From the NCBI RefSeq assembly GCF_900215205.1, contig NZ_OBDY01000005.1:336912-400911 (forward strand): 64,000 nucleotides of DNA, read 5' to 3'. The notes beneath the pieces were generated by a model that had not been told where the DNA came from, did not search any database, and saw only the letters and a program-made list of their open reading frames with translations. How positions within the stretch are numbered: position 1 is the stretch's first letter; every line of letters begins with the position of its first letter. This document shows, piece after piece, positions 7,258 through 15,924 of the stretch. Position numbers and translations under genes: made by a program. The DNA is from Paractinoplanes atraurantiacus. GTDB lineage: Bacteria > Actinomycetota > Actinomycetes > Mycobacteriales > Micromonosporaceae.

Positions 7258-8700
7258 ATGTTAGAGGCCGAGGATGTACGGATCCTTCGCGCACTCCAGA
7301 TCGATCCACGCGTTTCCTTCGCCACGGCGGCGGGCGTGCTCGGGGTGTCGGAGTTGACCGTGGCCCGCCGCTACCGCCGCATGCACCGGGCCGGATGGGT
7401 GCGGGTGGTCGGCGTCGTCGACCCGGGCGCGCTCGGGCAGAGCCAGTGGCTGGTGCGGCTGAGCTGCCGGCCCGGCAGTGTCACCGCCATCGCCGAGTCA
7501 CTGGCCCAGCGCGACGACGTCAGCTGGGTGGCGCTGACCGCGGCCGGTTCCGAGGTCACCTGCGCCGTCCATTCCCGCTCCCAGGAGGAGAGGGACGACC
7601 TGCTCGGCCGCCGCCTGCCCCGGGCCGCGGCCGTGCTGGGCGTGCGGGCAGCAGTGCAGTTACGCAAATTCACCGGTGGGCGCGGGCACTACTGGAACGC
7701 ACTCAACGGCGTGCTGACGGCCGAGCAGGAGGCCGCCCTGGGCTCCACCGGCAAAAGCCCTTACGCCGAACGTCCCATCACCCGCAGCGGCCGCGCCTCC
7801 CTCGGCCCCACATCCGTCAGCGCAGCCTCGCGCGGCAGCACATCCCTCAGCGCAGCCTCGCTCGACGCCACACCTCTCAGCGCTACTCCCCCCAGCGCCA
7901 CACCCCTCAGCGCTGCTCCCCTCAGCGCGGCATCGCACGGCGCCACACCCCTCAGCGCCACTTCCCTCAGCCGAGCATCACGCGGCACCAAATCCGTCAG
8001 CGCCGCAAGGACGCTGACCGCCGCGGAGGAGAAGCTGATCGCCGCTCTGGCCGAAGACGGGCGGGCCAGCCTCGTCGACCTCGCCGCCGCGACCGGCCTC
8101 ACGCCGGGCCAGGTCTCGCGGCGCCTCCAGTCCCTGCTCGGCGAGGAAACGAGCACAGGCGCGAAGGAAGGCACGGATCCTGGTGCGCGGGAAGACGCGG
8201 GACCGGGCGCGAGAGAAAGCGCGGACCCGGACGCGAGAGAAGGCACAAGGGAAGGCTCGGACCCGGACGCCAGGGGCGGCTCGGGCGCGCGGGAAGGCGC
8301 GGGCGCGAGGCAAAGCGCGAGTGCGAGAGAAGGCGGCGTGCTCTACTTCGACGTGGAGGTTGTGCCGGCGGCTCTGGGGTATCACGCGCGGGCTGGGCTG
8401 CATCTGCGTGTGCATCCGGGGCGGGTTGTGGAAGTGGGGCGGGCTCTGGCCTCCATGCCTGAAGTGGCGTTCGCGGCGGCGATTTCCGGGCCGGACAATC
8501 TGCACGCCGTTGTGCACTGCCGTGATCTGGATGAGCTGTTCGAGCTCACCACCGGGCGGATCGGCGCGCTGCCCGGGGTGGACGGGCTCGAGGTCAGCCC
8601 GATCACGCGTCAGGTCAAGCAGATCGTCGCCCGGGTTGACGGCGAGCGTCTTACAACCAGCCGGCCCGGCGCAGCAGACGGTAGAGGACGCCCGCGCTGA
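7258..8700 (+). CDS. Lrp/AsnC-family regulator with two low-complexity insertions
   Basis: 480 residues, far longer than a standard (about 150) or tandem (about 320-340) Lrp. Order: HTH 1 (VRILRALQIDPRVSFATAA ... ELTVARRYRRM), a first RAM-type ligand domain to about residue 145, a Ser/Ala/Thr/Pro repeat tract (about 184-250), HTH 2 (LTAAEEKLIAALAEDGRASL ... QVSRRLQSL), a Gly/Ala/Arg/Glu/Asp repeat tract (about 300-360), and a second RAM domain (LYFDVEVVPAALGYHARAGL). Without the two tracts it would be an ordinary tandem Lrp. It probably regulates the divergent amidohydrolase gene. The last 17 codons overlap the 3' end of corA on the other strand. Confidence 0.82.
   Translation: MLEAEDVRILRALQIDPRVSFATAAGVLGVSELTVARRYRRMHRAGWVRVVGVVDPGALGQSQWLVRLSCRPGSVTAIAESLAQRDDVSWVALTAAGSEVTCAVHSRSQEERDDLLGRRLPRAAAVLGVRAAVQLRKFTGGRGHYWNALNGVLTAEQEAALGSTGKSPYAERPITRSGRASLGPTSVSAASRGSTSLSAASLDATPLSATPPSATPLSAAPLSAASHGATPLSATSLSRASRGTKSVSAARTLTAAEEKLIAALAEDGRASLVDLAAATGLTPGQVSRRLQSLLGEETSTGAKEGTDPGAREDAGPGARESADPDAREGTREGSDPDARGGSGAREGAGARQSASAREGGVLYFDVEVVPAALGYHARAGLHLRVHPGRVVEVGRALASMPEVAFAAAISGPDNLHAVVHCRDLDELFELTTGRIGALPGVDGLEVSPITRQVKQIVARVDGERLTTSRPGAADGRGRPR
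7808..8010 (+). repeat. degenerate repeat tract inside the Lrp gene
   Basis: CTCAGCGC or TCAGCGC recurs about a dozen times at irregular spacing of roughly 15-30 bases, encoding variants of (T/S)PLSA(A/T). It inserts a low-complexity linker between the first ligand domain and the second helix-turn-helix. Expansion by slippage or unequal crossover is the likely origin. Confidence 0.7.
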
Positions 8701-9718
8701 GCAGCATGATGAGCATCAGGGTCGGGTAGCTGTAGCGCCAGGCCAGCTCGGGCATGTGGGTGAAGTTCATGCCGTAGACGCCGGCTATGGCCGTCGGCAG
8801 CGCGGCGATGGCCGCCCAGGACGCGATTTTGCGCATGTCGTTGTTCTGGTCGACCGTCAGCTGGGTCAGGCGGGCCTGCAGCAGGGCGTTCAGCACGTCG
8901 TCGAAGGCCATCACCTGCTCCACCGCGGCGGTGTGGTGGTCGGCCACGTCGCTGAAGTAGCGGCGGATCTCCTTGGGCAGGTCGGTGAACTGCTTGCCGG
9001 CCAGCGCCGCCAGCGGCCGCTGCAGCGGGAGCACGGCCGACTTGAACTTCATCAGCTGCCGTTTGAGCTGGTAGATCTGCTCGATCGTGACCGGGGCGCG
9101 CGGGTCGAAGACGGCCGCCTCGGTCAGGTCGAGGTCGGTCTGCACGGCCGCCGCGATGTCGACGTAGCCGTCGACCAGGCGGTCCAGGATGGCGTGCACG
9201 ACCGCCCACGGGCCGCCCTCGGCCAGCGCCTCCGGGTCGGCGCTCAGGTCGTCCCGCAGCGAGCCCAGCTCCATGACCCGGCCCTGCCGCACGGTGATGA
9301 CGAAGTGTGGCCCGACGAAGAGCCGCACGAAGCCGGTGCTGACGATCTCGCTGGTGGCGGTGATCCGCTCGTGCTCCACATATCGGGCGGCACGCACGAC
9401 GAGGAACAGCACATCGTCGTACCTCTCAATTTTGACCCTCTGCTCCCGATGCAGAATGTCCTCGACCGCCAGGGGGTGGAGCCCGAACACCTCGGCGACG
9501 TGGGTGAGGGCGGCCTCGGTCGGCTCGTGCAGCCCGAGCCACACGAAGGCGCCCTCCCGCTCGCGGGCCGTCTCGTAGAGCCGCGCGAGGTCGGCCGCCG
9601 AGCCGGGACTCTCCACGGCCACGCCGTCGACGAACAGGCTGCAACCGACGATCGCGGTGTGGTCGGCGCGCCCACGAGCGGCCGGCCTCGGCGGTTGCCA
9701 GGTGCGCCGGTCCTCCAC
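8651..9718 (-). CDS. corA: magnesium/cobalt transporter CorA
   Basis: 355 residues from the GTG at 9718; the open frame runs on into fadD but only as its shadow. The soluble N-terminal domain contains FVWLGLHEPTE and HPLAVEDILHREQRVK, both CorA hallmarks. A long helix precedes two C-terminal membrane helices; the first ends in the selectivity motif YGMNF, with the loop THMPELAWRYSYP between them. It imports divalent cations, mainly Mg2+, as a pentamer. The start lies 11 bp after the fadD stop, so the two are probably one transcript. The 3' end overlaps the Lrp gene by 50 bp. Confidence 0.92.
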   Translation of the reverse strand: MEDRRTWQPPRPAARGRADHTAIVGCSLFVDGVAVESPGSAADLARLYETAREREGAFVWLGLHEPTEAALTHVAEVFGLHPLAVEDILHREQRVKIERYDDVLFLVVRAARYVEHERITATSEIVSTGFVRLFVGPHFVITVRQGRVMELGSLRDDLSADPEALAEGGPWAVVHAILDRLVDGYVDIAAAVQTDLDLTEAAVFDPRAPVTIEQIYQLKRQLMKFKSAVLPLQRPLAALAGKQFTDLPKEIRRYFSDVADHHTAAVEQVMAFDDVLNALLQARLTQLTVDQNNDMRKIASWAAIAALPTAIAGVYGMNFTHMPELAWRYSYPTLMLIMLLSAGVLYRLLRRAGWL

Positions 9719-9729
9719 GAAACCCGAGC

Positions 9730-11421
9730 CTACTGCGCTTTGGCGAGCAGGTCGTCCCGCACCTGCCGGCGCAGCACCTTGCCGATCTGGCTGCGCGGCA
9801 GCTCGTCCACGACCTCGCAGCGGCGCGGCGCCTTGTAGCCGGAGAGCCGCTCGCGCGCCCATTTCACCAGGGCCTCCCGGTCGACGGTCGCGCCTTCGGC
9901 GGCGACGACAACGGCGACGACCTCTTCCCCCGTACGCTCCGACGGCAGCCCGACGACCGCGACATCCGCCACGTCGGGGTGGTCGCGGACCACGTCCTCG
10001 ACCTCCGACGGATAGACGTTGAAGCCGCCCGTGATGATCAGTTCTTTGACCCGGTCCACGATCGACAGGAAGCCGTCGTCGCTCATCACCGCGACGTCGC
10101 CGGTGCGGATCCAGCCGTCCGGCAGCAGCACCGCCTCGGTCTCCTCGGGCAGGTTCCAATATCCCGAGAACACCTGCGGGCCCTTGAGCAGAAGCTCGCC
10201 CGGCTCGCCGGCGGGCATGTCGCGCGTGACGTCGTCCCGGTCGGCGATCCGGACGTACGTCGACGGGTACGGGACACCGATCGAGCCGGCCCGCCGCCGC
10301 TCGGACATCGGGTTGCCCACCGTGATCGGTGAGGTCTCCGTCATCCCGTACCCCTCAATCAAAAGCCCTCCGGTCAGGGCCTCCCAGGTCTCCACGGTCT
10401 TGGCCGGCAGCGGCATGGCCCCGCTGAACGAGAACCTGATCGAGCTGAGGTCGGTGCCGCGCTCGCGGGCGGCCGCGGCCAGCCGGTCGTACATCGGGGG
10501 AACGCCCGGGAAGAACGTCGGCGGCCGCCGCTTCACGGCGTCGAGCACCATGCCGGCGTCGAAGCGCGGCATCAGGACGATCGTCGCGGCGATGCGGACG
10601 GCGGTGGTCAGGCAGAGGGTCAGGCCGTACGCGTGGAAGAGCGGCAGAACCGCGTAGAACGTCTCCCCGCCGTCGCGCAGGCCGGGCACCCAGACGCGGC
10701 TCTGCTCGGCGTTGGCGACCAGGTTGCGGTGGCTGAGGACGGCGCCCTTGGGGGTGCCGCTGGTGCCGCCGGTGTATTGCAGCAGGGCGGTGTCGTCGAC
10801 GCCCGGCCCCGGGATGGAGGCGTCGATGGGCGGCGCCTCGGCGGTCATCGTCTCCCAGAGCAGGGTGCCGCCCGGCAGCGTCCCGCGCATCTCGTCGCGC
10901 ATCTTGCGGGCGGCGGGCAGGGGCAGCTTGAGCGCGAGCCGCTTGATCAGCGGCAGGGCGGCGGTCAGGTCGACGCCGATGATGGTGGTGATCGAGGTGC
11001 GCTCGGCGGTGGCGGCCACCGTGGCGGCGGCCTTCTCCCAGCAGACGGCGACGGTGGCGCCGTGGTCGGCGAGCTGGTGGGCCAGCTCGTCGGCGGTGTA
11101 GAGCGGGTTGTGTTCGACGACGACGGCGCCGAGGCGCAGCACGGCGTAGAAGGCGACCACATGCTGCGGGCAGTTGGGCAGGATCAGCGCCACCCGGTCC
11201 CCCGGGCCGACCCCGGACAGGCGCAACGCCTCGGCGGCCCGCGCGACTTGGTCACCGAGCTGGGCGTACGTGGTGGTGGCGCCGAGGAAGTCGAGGGCGA
11301 TCCGGTCGGGGAAGCGCTCGACCGCCCCCTCCAGGTTCGCGGTGAGCGCCCGCGCGGGCTCGTCGATGTCGGCCGGCACGCCTTCGGGATAGGCCGCCAG
11401 CCAGGGCCGCTCGTCCGCCAT
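9730..11421 (-). CDS. fadD: long-chain fatty acid-CoA ligase
   Basis: 563 residues of the ANL superfamily. The P-loop-like motif YTGGTSGTPKGAVLSH, the GYGMTETSP motif, the adenylate-binding GWIRTGDVA and the C-terminal lysine region (RSQIGKVLRRQVRD) are all present. The fold hinge is at DRVKELIITGGFNVYP. It activates fatty acids to acyl-CoA via acyl-AMP; chain length cannot be read from the sequence. ATG at 11421 has AAGGAGG 6 bases upstream. A GGTTGCGTAACC dyad at about 11442-11453 lies in the promoter region and could bind a TetR-type repressor. Confidence 0.92.
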   Translation of the reverse strand: MADERPWLAAYPEGVPADIDEPARALTANLEGAVERFPDRIALDFLGATTTYAQLGDQVARAAEALRLSGVGPGDRVALILPNCPQHVVAFYAVLRLGAVVVEHNPLYTADELAHQLADHGATVAVCWEKAAATVAATAERTSITTIIGVDLTAALPLIKRLALKLPLPAARKMRDEMRGTLPGGTLLWETMTAEAPPIDASIPGPGVDDTALLQYTGGTSGTPKGAVLSHRNLVANAEQSRVWVPGLRDGGETFYAVLPLFHAYGLTLCLTTAVRIAATIVLMPRFDAGMVLDAVKRRPPTFFPGVPPMYDRLAAAARERGTDLSSIRFSFSGAMPLPAKTVETWEALTGGLLIEGYGMTETSPITVGNPMSERRRAGSIGVPYPSTYVRIADRDDVTRDMPAGEPGELLLKGPQVFSGYWNLPEETEAVLLPDGWIRTGDVAVMSDDGFLSIVDRVKELIITGGFNVYPSEVEDVVRDHPDVADVAVVGLPSERTGEEVVAVVVAAEGATVDREALVKWARERLSGYKAPRRCEVVDELPRSQIGKVLRRQVRDDLLAKAQ

Positions 11422-11527
11422 GCCGGCCTCCTTACCTACGGTTGCGTAACCTCACCGAGGCTACCCCTCGCTCCCTGGCAAGATCATCAGGGCCGCGACC
11501 TTGACACCCGTCGATGAACGGCGTGAA

Positions 11528-11547
11528 GTGTTACCGGGAGGTAACAC
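11528..11547 (+). promoter_or_regulatory. perfect inverted repeat enclosing the ribosome site
   Basis: GTGTTACC-GGGA-GGTAACAC: 8-bp perfect arms around GGGA. The GGGAGGT that serves as Shine-Dalgarno sequence for the gene at 11549 is made of the loop and the right arm. As RNA it would hide the ribosome site; as DNA it is a good repressor palindrome. Confidence 0.6.
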
Positions 11548-11548
11548 C

Positions 11549-12922
11549 ATGCTCGGTCACGCCGCTCTCGCCCTCGCCCTGCTGATCCCGCCGGCACCCA
11601 CCGGGACCACGCCGGCCGCCGCCTGCACCGCGCCGGCGCCGAGCACGACCCAGCCCGGCTACCTCGTGGCCGACCCCGACTGCGACCTCGACGGGACACC
11701 CTTCACCGCGCTGCCCGGGGCCCGGGTCAGCACGGGCATCACCGGCGGCGCCGCCTACCGCATCGAGGTGCCGCGCAAGTGGAACGGCGGGCTCGTCGTC
11801 TGGGCCCACGGCTACCGCGGGACCGGAACCACGGTGTTCGTCAACAATCCCGACCTGCGGCAGCACTACGTGTCCCAGGGCTACGCGTGGGCCGCCTCCA
11901 GCTACGCCACCAACGGCTACGACGTCGGCCAGGGTGTGCGCGACTCGGTCGCCCTGATCGACGTGTTCCGCAAGGTCACCGGCGCCCGGGCCAAGCAGGT
12001 GATCATGTCCGGGGCGTCGATGGGCGGGCACATCACCGCGGTGGCGATCGAGGAACACCCGCGGGCCTTCGCCGGCGCCATGCCCTACTGCGGGGTCCTC
12101 GGCGACACCACGCTCTACGACTACTTCCTCGACGCGAACGTCACGGCGGCCGCGCTCACCGGCGTCGACATCGAGTTCCCGCTCCAGCCGGGCGCCGACT
12201 ACCAGCAGGTGTGGCGCTCGCAGGTGGGCCAGATCGTGCCCAAGCTCGGCCTGCCCACCGGCTCCACGCCGGCCGGGCGCACCTGGTCGGCCGTCCTCGA
12301 ACGCGCCAGCGGCGGGGACCGGCCCGGCTTCGACGGCGCGTTCGCGTACTGGAACTCCGCCTCCTCCCTGCCCCCGCTGGCCGACCTGCCCTTCCTCTTC
12401 GGTCTTTACCCGGGCCTTCAGGGTGGTACGGGCGGAATAGCCCCCGGCAACGTCACCGACAACCGGCGCACCTTCTACCGCAGCACCGACCGCTTGTGGC
12501 CGACCGCCGAGGAACTGCGCCTCAACCGCGACGTCCTGCGCGTGCGCCGCACCGCGACCGCCGACCCCGGCCTGGCCGGCATCCCCCGCGTCGACGGAAA
12601 CCCCCGGGTGCCGGTCCTGTCCCTGCACGACATCGGCGACCTTTTCGTGCCTTTCAAGATGGAGCAGGTGTACGCCTCCCGGGCCGCCCACAACGGCAAG
12701 TCGCGCCTGTTCGTCTCCCGCGCCATCCGCGGCGTGGGCCACTGCGACTTCACCGCCCCCGAGCTGACCGAGGGCTTCGACGACCTGACCACCTGGCTGC
12801 GCACAGGCCACCGCCCCGCCGGCGACCCCATCCTCAACCGCAAGGCCGTAGCCGCCCCCACCTTCGGCTGCCGCTGGACCCGGGGCACCCACCCCGGCTT
12901 CGTCGCCCCGGCCTGCCCCTAG
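11549..12922 (+). CDS. secreted alpha/beta hydrolase (serine hydrolase)
   Basis: 457 residues from the ATG at 11549, 6 bases after GGGAGGT. A signal peptide (MLGHAALALALLIPPAP...) opens the protein. The alpha/beta hydrolase core shows an oxyanion-side strand LVVWAHGYRGTG, nucleophile elbow GASMGG, acid region SLHDIGDLFVPF and catalytic His in GVGHCDF. Two cysteine pairs near the termini suit an exported protein. Likely an esterase or peptidase of unknown substrate. Its TAG stop shares the CTAG tetranucleotide with the stop of the convergent next gene. Confidence 0.85.
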   Translation: MLGHAALALALLIPPAPTGTTPAAACTAPAPSTTQPGYLVADPDCDLDGTPFTALPGARVSTGITGGAAYRIEVPRKWNGGLVVWAHGYRGTGTTVFVNNPDLRQHYVSQGYAWAASSYATNGYDVGQGVRDSVALIDVFRKVTGARAKQVIMSGASMGGHITAVAIEEHPRAFAGAMPYCGVLGDTTLYDYFLDANVTAAALTGVDIEFPLQPGADYQQVWRSQVGQIVPKLGLPTGSTPAGRTWSAVLERASGGDRPGFDGAFAYWNSASSLPPLADLPFLFGLYPGLQGGTGGIAPGNVTDNRRTFYRSTDRLWPTAEELRLNRDVLRVRRTATADPGLAGIPRVDGNPRVPVLSLHDIGDLFVPFKMEQVYASRAAHNGKSRLFVSRAIRGVGHCDFTAPELTEGFDDLTTWLRTGHRPAGDPILNRKAVAAPTFGCRWTRGTHPGFVAPACP

Positions 12923-13131
12923 TCGCCGCCGCTACCGCTGCTGCTGCTGTCGCTGCTGTCGTAGGAGCTGTTGTGGGAGGCGCTCAGCCAGGTCCCGCTC
13001 TTGGCCCGCTTGCGGGTCGGGCCGATGCCGCGGCGGTAGCCGTCGTCGAAGCCCCGGCGGACGCCGATCACGAGGGCGACCGCGAGCACGACGATCACGA
13101 TGGCCGCCGCGGACGCGAGAAGGATGTCCAT
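12919..13131 (-). CDS. small membrane protein with Ser/Asp-rich tail
   Basis: 70 residues from the ATG at 13131. One N-terminal membrane helix (MDILLASAAAIVIVVLAVAL), then a basic segment (RRGFDDGYRRG ... TRKRAK) and a Ser/Gly/Asp tail. No family assigned. The longer upstream frame lacks a ribosome site. Confidence 0.5.
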   Translation of the reverse strand: MDILLASAAAIVIVVLAVALVIGVRRGFDDGYRRGIGPTRKRAKSGTWLSASHNSSYDSSDSSSSGSGGD

Positions 13132-13235
13132 GGCCGTAGTGTGACCGACGGCCGCCATCGGGATCGCCCGGGCCGAGGAGCCAAGGCGGTAAGGATCGGG
13201 GCTCCGGCCGACATGAACCGGTCGAGGAGGGACCG

Positions 13236-13859
13236 ATGGGCGACGCTCCACCTGAGCAGAAATTCACCGAGCTGTACCGCCTACCGCAAGGCGGCGGTCA
13301 CCGGTCCACGGGCCGACGGGCGGACCGCCGACCTGGTCGCCGAGCTGCTGGGCGCCGGCCCCCGGCGTCGAGGGTCGTATCGCGGCGCCGAGCTCTGATC
13401 TGGGTGACGGCCGCGGTGGTCGTCGTCGCCGGGGTGGGCGCGGTGGTGCTCCGTGAGTCGGCGCCGCCCTCGTCGTCGACGGCGGACCAGCCGTTCTACC
13501 CGACCACCGCCGAGCTGGAGGCGAGCGCCGAGGCCATCGTCCGGGGCACGGTCACCGCGACTCGAGACAAGGCGGGCGAGACCGTGGCCACTGTCGCCGT
13601 GAACCGGGTGGCCACGGGCATCCCCCAGGCGGGCTCGTCGATCCGGATCATCTTCTCCGCCGCCGGGCCGGAGCAGGCCGGCGGGCTCCACGAGGGCGGC
13701 GACCACGTCCTGCTCCTGCAGGCCCGCGACGCCACCTCGTGGAACCTGGTCAACACCACCCAGGGCTACTACACCGTCGAGCAGCGGCGGCTCGTCCCCA
13801 CGGCCGACAACCCGGTCGAGCTCAGCCCACCGGTACTGGCCACGCTGGGGCTCTCCTGA
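13236..13859 (+). CDS. membrane-anchored protein of unknown function, N-terminal part frame-disturbed
   Basis: 207 residues; ATG at 13236 follows GAGGAGGGA. A basic region and one membrane helix (ALIWVTAAVVVVAGVGAVVL, about residues 53-72) precede an extracytoplasmic beta-rich domain (EAIVRGTVTATRDKAGETVA ... GGDHVLLLQARD). Between about 13282 and 13370 the best codon bias is in the +1 frame, which reads AYRKAAVTGPRADGRTADLV, while the annotated frame reads Arg/Pro-rich nonsense there. This suggests a pair of compensating frameshifts. The extracytoplasmic part is well supported; the N-terminus is not. Confidence 0.6.
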   Translation: MGDAPPEQKFTELYRLPQGGGHRSTGRRADRRPGRRAAGRRPPASRVVSRRRALIWVTAAVVVVAGVGAVVLRESAPPSSSTADQPFYPTTAELEASAEAIVRGTVTATRDKAGETVATVAVNRVATGIPQAGSSIRIIFSAAGPEQAGGLHEGGDHVLLLQARDATSWNLVNTTQGYYTVEQRRLVPTADNPVELSPPVLATLGLS

Positions 13860-14220
13860 CCACGTACACCACAAGAGCCGGAATCATCACCGCCGCCGCG
13901 ATCAGATGGAGCACGACCAGGGTGGCGACAGTGGCGGCGCCGGCACCGGAGAGGAACGGCGGGATCAGCGAGATCGCGGTCAGCGCCCCAGCCGTCCACC
14001 CGAACCGCTCGGCCGGGCGGGCGCTCCACCGGCGGAAAGCGAAGGCCATGACGACCCCCACGAGCGAGAAGAAGCCGGTCACGACGGCGATGCCGGACAG
14101 CGGGATCGTCTCGCCGCCATCGGGCACCTCGAAGTCGACGCCCAGAGCACGGGCGAGCGCAGCGGCCAGCGTGGTGGCGGCCACCGTGACGAGCGTGGCG
14201 ACGAAAGCCATCGGTGTCAC
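13822..14220 (-). CDS. four-helix integral membrane protein (DUF6069-like)
   Basis: 132 residues with four evident membrane helices (AFVATLVTVAATTLAAALA; IPLSGIAVVTGFFSLVGVV; TAGALTAISLIPPFL; AATVATLVVLHLIAAAVMI). The pattern fits the DUF6069 family of actinobacterial membrane proteins, assigned from memory. Its ATG overlaps the stop of the ECF sigma gene (ATGA), so it is translationally coupled to it and may be its target or regulator. The 3' end overlaps the preceding convergent gene by 38 bp. Confidence 0.7.
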   Translation of the reverse strand: MTPMAFVATLVTVAATTLAAALARALGVDFEVPDGGETIPLSGIAVVTGFFSLVGVVMAFAFRRWSARPAERFGWTAGALTAISLIPPFLSGAGAATVATLVVLHLIAAAVMIPALVVYVVRRAPAWPVPVG

Positions 14221-15191
14221 TCCGTTCCCTCGGCCGGCAGGCGCTCGGGCAGCCCGAACCGCGGGAACCGGTCGGCGTGGAACGTGTAGATCTCGGCTAT
14301 CGCCCCGCCGGTGACGCGCAGGACGTCCATCGTCAGCGGCAAGTACGCGCCCTCGGACTTCCGCCAGTGGTAGTAGGCGATCGCGGGCTGCCGGTTGGCC
14401 GTGGTCGGCACGGCCCGCAGGCCGGTCATGCCCTCGAAGCCGCTCTCGACCCAGTACTTCACCACCGTGTCGCGGCCGACGTACAGGCCCGGCGTGGGCG
14501 GCATCGCGCTGCGGATGTCGTCGCGCACCATCGAGGCGAGCACCGGGATGTTGGTGGTGACGCTGGCCTCGGTGTATCGGCGTACCAAATCAAGCGTCTC
14601 CGGACTTTCCTCCCCGCCGGTCCAGTCCTGCCGTTCGGCCGGCAGGTGCTCCCGCATGCCGGCCCGGGCCCGTTGCAGGGCGCTGTTCACCGAGTTGACC
14701 GAGTCGCCCAGAAGCTCGGCGACGTCCTTGGCCGGCCAGCCGAGCACGTCGCGCAGGATCAGCACGGCCCGCGGGCGCGGCGCCAGATGCTGAACGGCGA
14801 TCAGGTACGCCAGCTCGATGGTCTCCCGGGCCACGGCGAGGGCCTCGGGCGCCTCCGCGTCGGCGGCGGGCAGCTCGTCGAGCAGCCGGTCCGGGTAGGG
14901 CTGCAACCACAGCACCTCGCCGCCGCTGGCCGGCTCGGGGCGCGCCTTGGCCAGCAGGTCGAGGCAGGCGTTGGTGGCGATCCGGTAGAGCCAGGCCCGG
15001 AACGTCGACCGCCCCTCGAAGGTCTCCCGACGCCGCCAGGCCCGCAGGAACGTCTCCTGCACGGTGTCCTCGGCGTCCTCGAACGACCCGAGCATCCGGT
15101 AGCAGTGCACGTGCAGCTCCCGGCGGTGCCGCTCGGCCAGCCCCGTGAAGGCCGGCTCGCTGAGCTCCTCCAGCCGCATCTGCGTACTCAT
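14217..15191 (-). CDS. ECF sigma factor with C-terminal SnoaL-like domain
   Basis: 324 residues from the ATG at 15191, preceded by GGAAGGA. Region 2 is seen at HRRELHVHCYRMLGSFEDAE and AWLYRIATNACLDLL; the WLQPYPDRLLDELP linker is typical of the SigG-like group. Region 4 is at PRPRAVLILRDVLGWPAKDV ... SVNSALQRARAGMRE. The last 110 residues form a SnoaL/NTF2-like domain (GRDTVVKYWVESGFEGM), which in such ECF groups modulates activity without a classical anti-sigma factor. First gene of a two-gene operon with the membrane protein downstream. Confidence 0.88.
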   Translation of the reverse strand: MSTQMRLEELSEPAFTGLAERHRRELHVHCYRMLGSFEDAEDTVQETFLRAWRRRETFEGRSTFRAWLYRIATNACLDLLAKARPEPASGGEVLWLQPYPDRLLDELPAADAEAPEALAVARETIELAYLIAVQHLAPRPRAVLILRDVLGWPAKDVAELLGDSVNSVNSALQRARAGMREHLPAERQDWTGGEESPETLDLVRRYTEASVTTNIPVLASMVRDDIRSAMPPTPGLYVGRDTVVKYWVESGFEGMTGLRAVPTTANRQPAIAYYHWRKSEGAYLPLTMDVLRVTGGAIAEIYTFHADRFPRFGLPERLPAEGTE

Positions 15192-15255
15192 CACGTCATC
15201 CTTCCGCCTCATCGCGTCCTGTCGTAGGTATGACGGCCGCGGGCGCGGGAACTCA

Positions 15256-15777
15256 TCACAGCTGTTTGCGGAAGACCACCAACTGGCACGGCACGGCCAG
15301 CAGCGGCGACAGCTCGGGATAGTCGTCGGCCAGCGACTCGGTGCCGGTCTGCCGATAGCCGATCCGCGTGTACCAGCCGCGCAGGAACTCCTTGACCGGA
15401 TGCTCCCCGTCGAGCGGCACGAGAAGCTCGAGCTGCATCACCGGCGCCCCGGCCGCCCGCGCGTGCTCCTCGGCGAACCGCACGAGTTCCCGCCCGACAC
15501 CGCCGCCGCGCTCGGCGGGATCCGCCGCCAGCATCCCCAGTTGACCGACCCCGGGCGAGAGCATCTGAACCCGTACGCAACCAAGAATGCGATCCCCCCG
15601 CCGCGCCACCGCAAGCTTCCCCGCCGCCGCGAGTTCCCTCATTTCACCGGCCGAGGTCCGGAGCGCACCGTCGCGCCAAAGACCTTTCTCCCCTTCGGCG
15701 TACGCCTCATTGACGATCCCGGCCAGCCGCTCCGCGGTCGCTTCATCGGGTTCCGGCCCCAGCAGCGTGATCTCCAT
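15256..15777 (-). CDS. GNAT-family N-acetyltransferase
   Basis: 173 residues from the ATG at 15777. The acetyl-CoA-binding motif A is clear: VGQLGMLAADPAERGGGVGRELVRF, corresponding to the beta4 strand and the Q/RxxGxG/A loop, here RGGGVG. Upstream are LWRDGALRT and CVRVQML, downstream MQLELLVPLD and FLRGWYTRIGY. The substrate (amine, antibiotic or protein N-terminus) cannot be told. Single-gene unit. Confidence 0.85.
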   Translation of the reverse strand: MEITLLGPEPDEATAERLAGIVNEAYAEGEKGLWRDGALRTSAGEMRELAAAGKLAVARRGDRILGCVRVQMLSPGVGQLGMLAADPAERGGGVGRELVRFAEEHARAAGAPVMQLELLVPLDGEHPVKEFLRGWYTRIGYRQTGTESLADDYPELSPLLAVPCQLVVFRKQL

Positions 15778-15924
15778 GCGTCCATCATCGACAGGTGGTC
15801 CGTGGAAGCGCCACTGGTGCTTCGCGACCACGAGCACGAGCACGATGACACCGACAACCCCGCAGCCAGAGCGATGTCGAGTCGCCACTGACCTCGCCGT
15901 TATCCGTCGCGAATTTCTCAATAG

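Noticed and set aside
9718..10159. N-terminal extension of CorA to 502 residues
   Set aside because: The extra codons are the antisense-free shadow of fadD in another frame; CorA homology starts after the GTG at 9718.
6206..11421. Secondary-metabolite cluster signalled by FadD and regulators
   Set aside because: No PKS, NRPS, carrier protein or tailoring genes; FadD is of the general long-chain ligase type.
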